Shown here piece by piece: positions 1-6,635 of a stretch of 64,000 bases of DNA. Position 1 is the first letter of the stretch. Each line of letters starts with the position of its first letter. The notes beneath the pieces are model-generated. The model worked only from the letters and a program-made list of their open reading frames with translations, did no database searches and was not told where the DNA came from. This stretch comes from Flavobacterium gilvum (GTDB lineage Bacteria; Bacteroidota; Bacteroidia; Flavobacteriales; Flavobacteriaceae): contig NZ_CP017479.1 in NCBI RefSeq assembly GCF_001761465.1, positions 930,001-994,000 of the forward strand, in the 5' to 3' direction. Made by a program: the position numbers and the translations under genes.

Positions 1-591
1 TTAGTGGCCGAAACGGTACCAAAAGCAATGTTCAGACTTTGCGCAGCTTCCGAAGTAATAAGCAACGCCAAAACCGAAACATTCCAATTCTTTGAAAACA
101 TTTTAGACTTGAAAAACCAAGTGTACGGACTAAAAGAAAAACAACAGTCTCACACTTTTTCGACCGACAAAGAAGAGATCACAATCGGGTACCGCATCAA
201 TGACGGTTGGGACGATACCGTAACGGCAGGGATTGAGAAAGTGCAAAATTACATCACATCGCTAGCCACCAACGATGAAACGGCAGCACTGGTGAAAATC
301 GTTTTTAATTTATTGAAAAAAGATGCCAAAGGAAACCTGAAAGGCTCACGCGTTTTGGAACTTCAAAAGCTAACAAAGGATTTCGACAGCGAAGAGTTTA
401 CTGATGGCGTGGCAATAATAGCCGCAGCATATAAACCGGTTCGTTCGTCTTGGTTTATCGAAGCCAGTATCATCAACGAAGATGGCACAAAAACAAACGT
501 GCCTCTGTCTATGTCTTCGGTAGGATTTTCGGGAGCCTATAAGTTTGATTTTTTTAGTGAAACCATTCAAAAGCCCGATGCATCCGAGTAG
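1..591 (+). CDS. DUF3164 family protein, 5' partial
   Basis: The reading frame is open from the first base, so the N-terminus lies outside the window; the GTG at position 4 is unlikely to be the true start. The visible 196 residues resemble the DUF3164 family found in early regions of Mu-like phages, including the stretch 'IGYRINDGWDDTVTAGIEK' and a lysine-rich middle. The family's role is not firmly known; it travels with MuA/MuB transposase genes. The stop overlaps the start of the next small gene, as in the tightly packed early operon that follows. Confidence 0.75.
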   Translation, partial: LVAETVPKAMFRLCAASEVISNAKTETFQFFENILDLKNQVYGLKEKQQSHTFSTDKEEITIGYRINDGWDDTVTAGIEKVQNYITSLATNDETAALVKIVFNLLKKDAKGNLKGSRVLELQKLTKDFDSEEFTDGVAIIAAAYKPVRSSWFIEASIINEDGTKTNVPLSMSSVGFSGAYKFDFFSETIQKPDASE

Positions 592-751
592 CTCCATAGC
601 CGTACTGCTAGCCATTGTGCTGGCAGTACTCAACGGAAAAGCCATTTACAACTATTTCGAGTGGCTCCGGTTCAAATTAAAAATCTATTTCAAACAAATA
701 CGAGATTATGAACATAACAATAACTCCACTGGAAGATCACAAAAGGTATAG
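578..751 (+). CDS. Small membrane protein (57 aa), hypothetical
   Basis: Starting at the ATG at 578, which overlaps the end of the DUF3164 gene by 14 bases, this frame encodes 57 residues. A hydrophobic segment at about residues 7-20 (SIAVLLAIVLAVLNG) is followed by an aromatic and basic stretch and a polar tail, so a single-pass membrane protein is plausible. The frame extends upstream to 545 but that part only mirrors the DUF3164 gene. It overlaps the next gene by 44 bases, so one of the two may not be real. No family recognised. Confidence 0.4.
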   Translation: MHPSSSIAVLLAIVLAVLNGKAIYNYFEWLRFKLKIYFKQIRDYEHNNNSTGRSQKV

Positions 752-908
752 CGTAAACGGCCACGCAGTTTATAAAGACGATAAAGGATTTTATGTTTCT
801 GCAACCGATATGAATGCAAAAGAATGGAAAGCCTTCCACCGATACGAAAAGCTAGTAATCAAGAATAAAGCATTCAAAACACACACCAAAGCAACGTACA
901 AAGGTTAG
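708..908 (+). CDS. Hypothetical early phage protein (66 aa)
   Basis: A 66-residue basic protein without signal peptide or membrane segment. The arrangement 'VNGHAVYKDDKGFYVSATDMNAKEW' split across residues 17-41 and the C-terminal 'KNKAFKTHTKATYKG' look like a conserved small protein of Bacteroidetes Mu-like phages, but I cannot name a function. It is followed within 12 bases by the tRNA-like element at 920-966. Confidence 0.5.
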   Translation: MNITITPLEDHKRYSVNGHAVYKDDKGFYVSATDMNAKEWKAFHRYEKLVIKNKAFKTHTKATYKG

Positions 909-919
909 TTAATTTGGTT

Positions 920-966
920 TCCTGGACACGATGGTTCTTGCGGGTTCGAATCCCGCTCCGGGAGCA
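920..966 (+). ncRNA. tRNA-like minihelix (acceptor stem plus T-arm)
   Basis: The sequence folds as a tRNA top half. A 7-bp acceptor-like stem pairs tcctgga (920-926) with tccggga (957-963), one pair being G-U. A 5-bp stem and 7-base loop, gcggg-ttcgaat-cccgc (940-956), is a canonical T-arm with the TTCGA loop. It ends in GCA (964-966). Only 13 bases lie between acceptor strand and T-arm, so the D-arm and anticodon arm are absent. It may be a functional tRNA-like structure, a deleted tRNA, or a captured tRNA 3' end. Confidence 0.6.
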
Positions 967-988
967 AACATTTAAAACAAAAAGCAAA

Positions 989-1357
989 ATGAAAAGTCAA
1001 AGAGAAGTCGAGAGGCTTTATTATAAGTTAATCCAAGATGTAAAAACAAACGATTTTTATACAAAGGTGAATTTAGAAAACCGTGTGAACTGCTATGTAT
1101 GTGACAGTTGTGGAAATATCACAAAAACAAAAGACATTGATGCCGGTGTGACACCTATGTTTTTTTCGTGTGAAAAATGCGGACAAAGGGCAAGAAGTAC
1201 ATTTTTTAACGACATCGTGCCTAATAAGCAACCGACAATCGAATGGTATCGTCCTTCGCTTCACGAATGTTTAAAAATGAGAAGCAAAGAAGCTGCCTTA
1301 GATCACGTCTTAAACGGAGGGTTGAATTTTAGAAAAATAACCCATGACAAAAACTAA
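989..1357 (+). CDS. Zinc-ribbon early phage protein (122 aa)
   Basis: I place the start at the ATG at 989 (MKSQREVERLYYK); the frame is open upstream but that part runs through the tRNA-like element and has no protein character. Two CxxC knuckles, CDSCG at about residues 38-42 and CEKCG at about 60-64, form a likely zinc ribbon. This suggests nucleic-acid or protein binding in the early phage programme. The stop overlaps the GemA-like gene by 14 bases, indicating translational coupling. No specific family assigned. Confidence 0.65.
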   Translation: MKSQREVERLYYKLIQDVKTNDFYTKVNLENRVNCYVCDSCGNITKTKDIDAGVTPMFFSCEKCGQRARSTFFNDIVPNKQPTIEWYRPSLHECLKMRSKEAALDHVLNGGLNFRKITHDKN

Positions 1358-1829
1358 AGTAAAACCAAACGAAGTCATAGGCGACAATCACCCTATACTC
1401 TTATGGCAGGTCAACCGGATAATGAAAAACTGCCACTACCAAGTGGAAACCAAAAACGAATGGGTGCAATGGGTAACCGGTGATGTAAAACGCTCGAGCT
1501 TAAAGTCAATCACCCAAGCTCAGGCAAAGAAAATCATCATGACACAGGAAGGTTCAACGCCAATCAATGAGCCAAAAGCCGAAAACTGGGGGCTATTTGA
1601 CACAAACAACACCCAGCACAGGCGAATACAAGCCAATTTGAGAGCGGCCAATATAGTTGTAAAAAGCGAAAAGTGGGGCGAAGTAGCCGATATGCTAGGA
1701 TGGTTTGACCGCTTTTTAAAGAGTGATAAATCACCCGTTAAAAAGCCTTTAAAACAAATGACAGCTATCGAGGTTTCGAAAATAATTAGGGCTTTGGATG
1801 GTGTCGTAATATGGAAAAACTCAGTTTAA
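1344..1829 (+). CDS. GemA-like regulatory protein (DUF1018-like)
   Basis: This 161-residue soluble protein has the layout of Mu GemA/DUF1018 proteins: an N-terminal helical part where a short QVNRIMKN...Y segment and 'WVQWVTG' precede 'LKSITQAQAKKII', and a C-terminal part rich in Trp and Arg (NNTQHRRIQANLRAANI, WGEVADMLGWFDRFLK). In Mu, GemA modulates host gene expression and supercoiling. Similarity here is by pattern only, so the name is tentative. It overlaps the preceding zinc-ribbon gene. Confidence 0.5.
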   Translation: MTKTKVKPNEVIGDNHPILLWQVNRIMKNCHYQVETKNEWVQWVTGDVKRSSLKSITQAQAKKIIMTQEGSTPINEPKAENWGLFDTNNTQHRRIQANLRAANIVVKSEKWGEVADMLGWFDRFLKSDKSPVKKPLKQMTAIEVSKIIRALDGVVIWKNSV

Positions 1830-1832
1830 GAC

Positions 1833-1979
1833 ATGGAACCTACTTACAGCATCACCGAAGTATGTCCCCACGACATAGCCGAAACCCGAGTAATAGAAAG
1901 TGTTGCCACCTGCGAAACAACCGTACTCGTTTGCATTGAATGTGGCGAACAATTATCAAAACCAAAAACAGAATGTTGA
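1833..1979 (+). CDS. Tiny zinc-finger-like protein (48 aa)
   Basis: ATG at 1833, three bases after the previous stop, opens a 48-codon frame ending at TGA 1977-1979. The product begins MEPTYSITEVCPHD and contains CPH, a later Cys (TCETTVLVC), a CIECG knuckle and a terminal Cys, a pattern suggesting a zinc-binding mini-protein. It fits the operon's tight packing, with only one base before the next ATG. Too short for family assignment. Confidence 0.5.
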   Translation: MEPTYSITEVCPHDIAETRVIESVATCETTVLVCIECGEQLSKPKTEC

Positions 1980-1980
1980 T

Positions 1981-2313
1981 ATGAAAATAAAACTAAAACT
2001 ATCTGAAAAACAATTGAACTCCTTAGTCTATTCCTTTGGATTTTTCGACAAAACTCCGAATAAAGAGCGCACAGTAAAAGTAGCTCGTTCAGTTCTTGAC
2101 AAAGTGATATTGAAATTCAGGAAAAAACAGCTCGAAGTACAGCAGGGTTCCGATCTCTTTAACCGAAACAAAAAGCACGGATTCACGCTCGAATACTACG
2201 AAGCTCATTTTTTAGAACAATTCACCATAATTGTAGGTGGACAGGCATTGAGTGAATATGACCGTAACGCCATCAGACAGATACAATCAATCCTTAACCA
2301 ACAATTAGCCTGA
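1981..2313 (+). CDS. Hypothetical early phage protein (110 aa)
   Basis: The start is placed at the ATG at 1981 (MKIKLKLSEKQ), directly after the preceding stop, rather than at an upstream start inside the zinc-finger-like gene. The 110-residue product is basic and predicted mainly helical, without membrane segments. 'RNAIRQIQSILNQQLA' closes it. The TGATG overlap with the next gene at 2311-2315 indicates coupled translation. No function recognised. Confidence 0.55.
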   Translation: MKIKLKLSEKQLNSLVYSFGFFDKTPNKERTVKVARSVLDKVILKFRKKQLEVQQGSDLFNRNKKHGFTLEYYEAHFLEQFTIIVGGQALSEYDRNAIRQIQSILNQQLA

Positions 2314-2453
2314 TGTACATCAATAAAAAACGTCGAAAGCCGGAAACAAAGAACGAAACCATTTTTGAAACCGAAGCACGACTAAAAAAAGAAGCTATAG
2401 AAATAGCTAAGAATTTCAAACATACCAAACCAGTAAAATTTCTTTTAAAGTAA
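2313..2453 (+). CDS. Small basic protein (46 aa), hypothetical
   Basis: ATG at 2313 overlaps the previous stop (TGATG) and the gene's own stop overlaps the next start (TAATG at 2451-2455), so it is embedded in a chain of coupled genes. The 46 residues are highly charged: an N-terminal cluster of Lys and Arg (INKKRRKPETKNE), then a helical 'ARLKKEAIEIAKNF'. Likely a small nucleic-acid-binding or helper peptide, but this is only inferred from charge. Confidence 0.45.
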   Translation: MYINKKRRKPETKNETIFETEARLKKEAIEIAKNFKHTKPVKFLLK

Positions 2454-2881
2454 TGGAAAAGTTCACAACTTATAAAGTAACGTTCAAGGAGACGGCTGAC
2501 GAATGGGTATTTCAGTACCGAGACACAGACAAGGTAATTCACGCTTTTTTTAACATCAAAGGAGTGCGGGTTCTGAAACTTTTGGAAAACGTTCAGTTTC
2601 CGGGTACCATTCCCGATATGGAAAAATGGACAAAGTATAAAAACATAGTAACCATAGAGCTGGTTCTTGACGACTATTCATTTGAAACTTTTTGGCTTAA
2701 ATACAATTTAAAAGTCAAAAAAGAAGCTTCACAAAAAGCCTTCGAAAAGTTAAGCCTGGTCGAAAAAATTAAATGTTTTAATGCTCTTAAAAAATACGAT
2801 GAATTTTTAGCCAAAACAGGTCAAGCCAAAGCCCATTTAGTAACATGGATCAATCAAAAACGATTCAATGACGAATATTAG
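2453..2881 (+). CDS. Hypothetical early phage protein (142 aa)
   Basis: A 142-residue protein starting at a TAATG overlap with the previous gene. The N-terminal half is beta-rich (TYKVTFKETADEWVFQYRD), the C-terminal half helical and basic, ending in AKAHLVTWINQKRFNDEY, a tail that resembles the ends of small Bacteroidetes phage replication or DNA-binding proteins. It is the last early gene before the DGR and is followed by a 182-bp non-coding stretch. Confidence 0.5.
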   Translation: MEKFTTYKVTFKETADEWVFQYRDTDKVIHAFFNIKGVRVLKLLENVQFPGTIPDMEKWTKYKNIVTIELVLDDYSFETFWLKYNLKVKKEASQKAFEKLSLVEKIKCFNALKKYDEFLAKTGQAKAHLVTWINQKRFNDEY

Positions 2882-3063
2882 TAGTAACAAGATAACGCCT
2901 ATTCCATAAGAAGAATCTTTACTGGTCGGTAAGGTAGCTAGTTATAATGCGTGAGTCAAAAAGAGGTGGAATAAGGTAATGTAACATTATCCTCTTAAAT
3001 TATAGCGAGACGGACAGCGGGAAAGACTATTTTTTTTAGTAATCAATTAAAACAACAATAAAA
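2882..3063 (+). other. Non-coding leader of the DGR, with possible gene remnant
   Basis: No open frame of useful length lies here. Two things are visible. Around 2965-3000 an AAGAGG/CCTCTT pair encloses a smaller hairpin (TAATG/CATTA), so the RNA could fold. In one frame, around 2925-2960, it reads VGKVASYNA-stop-VK, which resembles the C-terminal AAYNGWAKH region of the reverse transcriptase downstream. The stretch probably also holds the promoter or leader for the two target genes. Confidence 0.35.
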
Positions 3064-3540
3064 ATGAGTGAAACATTAACAGTCCCAAAAGACAAAGTAT
3101 TAGCGGCTTATTCCAAAGCCAAATCCCCTAGAAAAGTAATGTTAGAAAACCTTTTCGGAGCCAAAACCTTTCAACCGGAAATTAAGGAGCGTATCAAAAA
3201 CCTTAGTGATGTGATTCGAGAAAATGGGATTTCAGAAAAGGAATTCAGGGAATCATGTGAAGGTTTAGAACCTGATGAAGTGGCTTATAAAATGGTCAAG
3301 GAAATCGTGAAAGCATTTAACGAAGGTTGGACACCCGACTGGACAAACAGCAATCAAGGCAAGTATTATCCATGGTTTAAGATGGGTTCTCCTTCGGGTG
3401 GCGGTTTCTCGTTCTTCGGCTACGATTACTGGCTCGCGAATTCGCTTGTCGGCTCGCGCCTTTGCTATAAATCTGCCGATTTAGCTAAACATGCCGGACA
3501 ATTATTTGAGAGTATTTACAAAGATTTTTTAACAGCCTAA
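3064..3540 (+). CDS. DGR target protein 1 (158 aa variable protein)
   Basis: This 158-residue protein carries variable repeat 1 at residues 109-134. It has no signal peptide or membrane segment. The N-terminal ~85 residues are helical and charged; then comes a motif shared with the neighbouring target, W-x-PDW...GKYYPWF-x-MGSPSGGGFSF, the diversified stretch, and a conserved SRLC...AGQLFESIYKDFL tail. The variable stretch is therefore not at the extreme C-terminus as in Mtd. The family resembles short 'KYYPWF' proteins of Bacteroidetes phages; its function is unknown to me. Varied positions include F118, G119, Y122, L124 and L128. Confidence 0.85.
   Translation: MSETLTVPKDKVLAAYSKAKSPRKVMLENLFGAKTFQPEIKERIKNLSDVIRENGISEKEFRESCEGLEPDEVAYKMVKEIVKAFNEGWTPDWTNSNQGKYYPWFKMGSPSGGGFSFFGYDYWLANSLVGSRLCYKSADLAKHAGQLFESIYKDFLTA
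3388..3465 (+). repeat. DGR variable repeat VR1
   Basis: 26 codons aligned without gaps to the template at 3957-4034. Fourteen template adenines are replaced (to G, T or C) and five are retained. The only non-adenine difference is at the third base of a Leu codon near the 3' end (CTG in the template, CTT here), inside what should be the homing-initiation boundary. Confidence 0.93.
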
Positions 3541-3549
3541 AACTATATT

Positions 3550-3924
3550 ATGTACACAGACATTAAAACATTCGAAGACGCTTGCCAAGTGTTAAACTTA
3601 GATTCAACAACTATTATCCCAGACTTTTCATTGTTCCCTGAGTCAGATAAGGAGGCGATGATAGCTCACGCCAAATTAGTAATCATAGCCAAAGCCATCA
3701 ATGGCGACTGGGTACCAAACTGGAATGATTGGGATCAGTATAAATACTATCCTTGGTTCGAGATGGGTTCTCCTTCGGGTGGCGGTTTCTCGTTCGCCGA
3801 CTACGTTGGCTGGGGCGCGCATTCGGGTGTCGGCTCGCGCCTTTGCTTTGAGACAAGAGATCAAGCAAAATATGCCGGAAAGCAGTTTGAGGACTTATAC
3901 AAAACCTATTTTGTAAAAGCATAA
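3550..3924 (+). CDS. DGR target protein 2 (124 aa variable protein)
   Basis: Starts 9 bases after target 1. The 124-residue product is a paralogue of target 1 in its C-terminal half (W-x-PNW, KYYPWF, GSPSGGGFSF, GSRLC, YAGKQFEDLYK) but has an unrelated, shorter N-terminal part. Variable repeat 2 occupies residues 74-99, with changed positions including A83, V86, G87, G89, H91 and G93. Again there is no signal peptide, membrane helix or tail-fibre feature. Two targets with different N-terminal modules and one variable module suggest the variable module is a binding surface carried by different partner domains. Confidence 0.85.
   Translation: MYTDIKTFEDACQVLNLDSTTIIPDFSLFPESDKEAMIAHAKLVIIAKAINGDWVPNWNDWDQYKYYPWFEMGSPSGGGFSFADYVGWGAHSGVGSRLCFETRDQAKYAGKQFEDLYKTYFVKA
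3769..3846 (+). repeat. DGR variable repeat VR2
   Basis: Aligned without gaps to the template, it differs at 16 of 19 template adenines and shares the single non-adenine difference seen in VR1. At the first two and several last adenines both VRs carry the same replacement (G or T), while the central adenines differ between VR1 and VR2. Confidence 0.93.
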
Positions 3925-3956
3925 TAATACAGGTTGTGTGGTGTCGTTGCTGTAGT

Positions 3957-4034
3957 TCTCCTTCAGGTGGCAGTTTCTCGTTCAACGACTACGATAACTG
4001 GAACACGAATTCGAATGTCAGCTCGCACCTGAGC
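3957..4034 (+). repeat. DGR template repeat TR
   Basis: 78 bases with 19 adenines, enriched in AAC and AAT codons when read in the VR frame (four AAC/AAT codon sites give the greatest variability without stop codons). No start codon opens this frame, and it ends in TAA about 4041, so it is a non-coding template. Just downstream, ttgcc-aacac-ggcaa near 4058-4072 can form a small hairpin in the template RNA, between TR and RT. Confidence 0.93.
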
Positions 4035-4137
4035 TTAAAATAAAAAACACCGCAGACCTTGCCAACACGGCAAAAAATCACAATCTTAATAGGTTCGTTA
4101 GTAGAGCAATCGAAAGCGAGCCAATACAAGCAAAGCA

Positions 4138-5094
4138 ATGAAAAGATTAAACAATATCTATCAGCAAATCATTTCGATTGATAATTTAAGGATTGCCGAA
4201 TCCAAAGCAAGAAAAGGCAAATCAAATCAATACGGTGTCAAAATTTTTGACAAAGAACCCGAAAGCAATATTCTCAAACTCCACGAAATGCTTTTGAATA
4301 AAGGGTATAAAACATCGGAATACACCACTTTCACCGTTTTTGAGCCAAAGGAAAGGCTTGTTTTCCGTCTTCCTTACTTTCCTGACCGAATCACCCATCA
4401 CGCAGTAATGAATGTTTTGGAACCCATATTTGTAAAGGTGTTTACCAATGACAGTTACGCCTGCATTAAAAGAAAAGGCATACATGCAGCGGCCAATAAT
4501 ATCAAAGCTGCATTGCGGGACCAGGAGAACACAAAATACTGTTTGAAGTTGGACATTGTCAAGTTTTACCCTAACGTAAATCACGATATACTAAAAGCGT
4601 TACTTCGAAAAAAGTTCAAGGACAATGACCTACTTTGGTTACTCGATGAAATCATTGACAGCTCCGACGGTTTGCCGATTGGCAATTATTTAAGCCAATA
4701 CCTGGCTAACTTTTACCTCACTTATTTTGACCATTGGATAAAGGAACAAAAGGAAATAAAATATTACTTCCGTTATGCCGATGACATCGTAATCCTTTCC
4801 AATAACAAACCCCATTTACACGAGGTTTTATTTGAGATTAAACAGTATTTAAACACCAATTTAAAACTGCAGGTTAAAGATAATTACCAAGTTTTCCCCG
4901 TTGAAGCTCGCGGAATCGATTTTGTGGGTTACAAGTTCTACCACACGCACACACTGCTTCGGAAATCCATCAAAAAACGATTTGCCAAAGCAATATCCAA
5001 AACAAAAAACAAGGCCACAATAGCCGCTTATAACGGATGGGCAAAACATTGCAACTCCAAACACCTATTAAAAAAAATACTACCCAATGAATAA
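4138..5094 (+). CDS. DGR reverse transcriptase
   Basis: A 318-residue RT of the DGR type, which copies the template RNA with adenine-directed errors and drives replacement of the variable repeats. Visible motifs: LDIVKFYPNV (residues 138-147, first catalytic Asp), LPIGNYLSQ (179-187, the GxxxSQ signature that separates DGR RTs from group II intron RTs), FRYADDIVIL with the catalytic YADD (213-216), and GIDFVGY in motif 7. The C-terminal AAYNGWAKH segment is a known feature of these enzymes. No maturase or endonuclease domain is present. It lies about 100 bases after the template and overlaps the next gene. Confidence 0.95.
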   Translation: MKRLNNIYQQIISIDNLRIAESKARKGKSNQYGVKIFDKEPESNILKLHEMLLNKGYKTSEYTTFTVFEPKERLVFRLPYFPDRITHHAVMNVLEPIFVKVFTNDSYACIKRKGIHAAANNIKAALRDQENTKYCLKLDIVKFYPNVNHDILKALLRKKFKDNDLLWLLDEIIDSSDGLPIGNYLSQYLANFYLTYFDHWIKEQKEIKYYFRYADDIVILSNNKPHLHEVLFEIKQYLNTNLKLQVKDNYQVFPVEARGIDFVGYKFYHTHTLLRKSIKKRFAKAISKTKNKATIAAYNGWAKHCNSKHLLKKILPNE

Positions 5095-5383
5095 TTTCAA
5101 AGATTTTAAAATAAAAGCCGAATTATCCACTTTTACAGGTGACAAAATAAAAGTAGATAGATTACTAAACGCCGAAATATCAGTACTAGCCTATAAGATT
5201 GAAGATTCCAAAGTAAAGCAGGGAACAAAGCTCTTAATACTTCAACTCGAAAAATCAGGCACCAAACACGTTTTATTCACAGGGTCAACCATTTTAATGC
5301 AAATGATAAAGCAAGTCCCCGAAGACAAATTTCCATTCAAAACAACAATTGTAAAAGAATCAGAACATTTAGAGTTCACTTAA
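5087..5383 (+). CDS. Small protein overlapping the DGR RT (98 aa)
   Basis: The ATG at 5087 lies inside the last codons of the reverse transcriptase (8-base overlap), so translation is probably coupled. The 98-residue product looks beta-rich and basic, with 'KHVLFTGSTILM' as its most distinctive stretch; it resembles small conserved proteins of Bacteroidetes phages. It does not look like Avd, which is a four-helix bundle. Because no Avd is visible, it could be a DGR accessory factor, or simply a phage gene that happens to follow. Confidence 0.5.
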   Translation: MNNFKDFKIKAELSTFTGDKIKVDRLLNAEISVLAYKIEDSKVKQGTKLLILQLEKSGTKHVLFTGSTILMQMIKQVPEDKFPFKTTIVKESEHLEFT

Positions 5384-5393
5384 AACGATAACT

Positions 5394-5915
5394 ATGATAC
5401 TACCATTTAGCACACAGATCAACGGAAAGCCTACCAATTTTGTATCTAAAATTTGGCAGGGAATTGAGAGTAAATTTTACGCTTCTGATTTAAAAGGAAG
5501 TTGCCAGTTCACCTTTCCGAAAGAGTATATTGAATGTGGACAGAAAGGATTATTAACATGGGAAAAACCAAAACCAAAACTCCACACCATCCGGGAAGAT
5601 AAAAACGGCCGATGGAAAGAAGGAAACAAAATTGATTTCTTTATCAATTGCCGTCAACCAACTATGTTTCGGTTTGCTCCGGTTCTGCCGGTGGTGAGTA
5701 CTCAAAAGATTCTCATTACCTACACCAAAACAAACAAAGCAATGGTTTTTATCGATGATAAATGCTTGTATATGCAAGATTTCTCGCTAGAAGGCAACTA
5801 TAAAATGCTACACTTAGCCCAAAACGACGGCTTCGACACTATTGAAGATTTCTTTGCTTACTTCGATAAGGATTTCACGGGTAAAATTATTCACTGGACG
5901 GATTTGAGGTATTAA
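5394..5915 (+). CDS. ASCH/PUA-like phage protein (173 aa)
   Basis: A 173-residue soluble protein. The stretch LHTIREDKNGRWKEGNKIDF (about residues 63-82) matches the pattern of ASCH domains, PUA-like folds thought to bind RNA or modified nucleotides: a Thr-Ile-Arg core followed by Arg-Trp-x-x-Gly. The rest is beta-rich with several Trp and Tyr. It follows the preceding small gene by 10 bases. A role in nucleic-acid handling is inferred only from this pattern. Confidence 0.5.
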   Translation: MILPFSTQINGKPTNFVSKIWQGIESKFYASDLKGSCQFTFPKEYIECGQKGLLTWEKPKPKLHTIREDKNGRWKEGNKIDFFINCRQPTMFRFAPVLPVVSTQKILITYTKTNKAMVFIDDKCLYMQDFSLEGNYKMLHLAQNDGFDTIEDFFAYFDKDFTGKIIHWTDLRY

Positions 5916-5932
5916 TAAAAATACTACATTTG
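5903..5932 (+). promoter_or_regulatory. Promoter for the secreted accessory gene
   Basis: TTTG at 5903-5906, an 18-base spacer, then TACATTTG at 5925-5932, an exact match to the Bacteroidetes TAnnTTTG element. It lies 11 bases before the ATG at 5944, overlapping the end of the preceding gene. Confidence 0.65.
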
Positions 5933-5943
5933 AATAACTTAAA

Positions 5944-6621
5944 ATGACAACGATGAAAAAACTATTATTGTTTATTGCACTTATTATCTGCTTTATTACT
6001 CAGGCACAACAAACGAATGTTGAAGTAATTATGGCGGGAGTTAATCAACGAGAGGCTGAACGAAAAGCCATTCAAGACGAAAAAGACAGAAAAGCAAGTA
6101 TATTTGACCATCCAAATAAAGACTTTATTATTTCACTGGAAAAGTTAGATCAAAACGCTGTTAGGGCGTTTGCTGATCAAGTTGCTAATTCCGGTAAAAC
6201 GAAATGGGAATTTGTAAAGACAATAGAAGATGAAAAGAAAGGATATTGTAGTGTAAAATATATCGATTCTTCTATACCTTCCGATTTAAAAGAAAAAATT
6301 ATAAAAGGTATTGAAAGCTGTGATAAATGCTTATATGTTGATTTTGGATTGTATTTTGAGGGTGAAAATAAAGACCTTGAAATAAAAGGAATTAAGAAGT
6401 ATAGGTTTAGGGATGTTTCAGGTAAATATTTGGACTTATTTCCCACTTGGCAAAAAACATTTAGACCAGATGTCCAATTGGAACAAACTTTAAATGATTA
6501 TAATAATAGAGAATTAGTTCATAAAGCTGTAGGTATTCGTTACAAACTTGAAAAACAAGGTGAGATTTGGACGCTCACTAACAACTCGAATCTTTATGAC
6601 TATTTTAAAGTCCATCCTTAA
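5944..6621 (+). CDS. Secreted protein, probable moron gene
   Basis: 225 residues, or 222 from a second ATG at 5953. MKKLLLFIALIICFITQAQ is a clear signal peptide with a typical Bacteroidetes cleavage before Gln. The mature part is hydrophilic, with a Lys/Glu-rich N-terminal stretch and cysteines at SCDKCL. It has its own consensus promoter just upstream and a strong terminator just downstream, which is unlike the surrounding operon genes and typical of moron genes expressed in the lysogen. Function unknown; an envelope or superinfection role is possible. Confidence 0.6.
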   Translation: MTTMKKLLLFIALIICFITQAQQTNVEVIMAGVNQREAERKAIQDEKDRKASIFDHPNKDFIISLEKLDQNAVRAFADQVANSGKTKWEFVKTIEDEKKGYCSVKYIDSSIPSDLKEKIIKGIESCDKCLYVDFGLYFEGENKDLEIKGIKKYRFRDVSGKYLDLFPTWQKTFRPDVQLEQTLNDYNNRELVHKAVGIRYKLEKQGEIWTLTNNSNLYDYFKVHP

Positions 6622-6635
6622 TTAGTAATAAAACA

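Larger units (their letters stand above)
3064..5094 (+). other. Diversity-generating retroelement cassette (2 VR, 1 TR, RT)
   Basis: The order is target gene 1, target gene 2, template repeat, reverse transcriptase, all on the plus strand. Over 78 bases the template differs from VR1 at 14 of its 19 adenines and from VR2 at 16 of 19. Among the 59 non-adenine positions only one differs, G4031, which is T in both variable repeats. This adenine-only substitution is the hallmark of DGR mutagenic homing. A spacer of about 100 bases separates template and RT. Confidence 0.95.

Noticed and set aside
920..966. Complete tRNA gene
   Set aside because: Only 13 bases lie between the acceptor 5' strand and the T-arm, so D-arm and anticodon arm cannot exist.
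914..988. Longer N-terminus for the zinc-ribbon gene, starting within the tRNA-like element
   Set aside because: The added residues only translate the tRNA-like stem region and have no protein character; ATG 989 is a better start.
3698..3985. Minus-strand open frame across VR2 and the template repeat
   Set aside because: It mirrors the GC-richer variable repeat region; adenine substitution in the repeats explains its openness, and it has no start signal or family.
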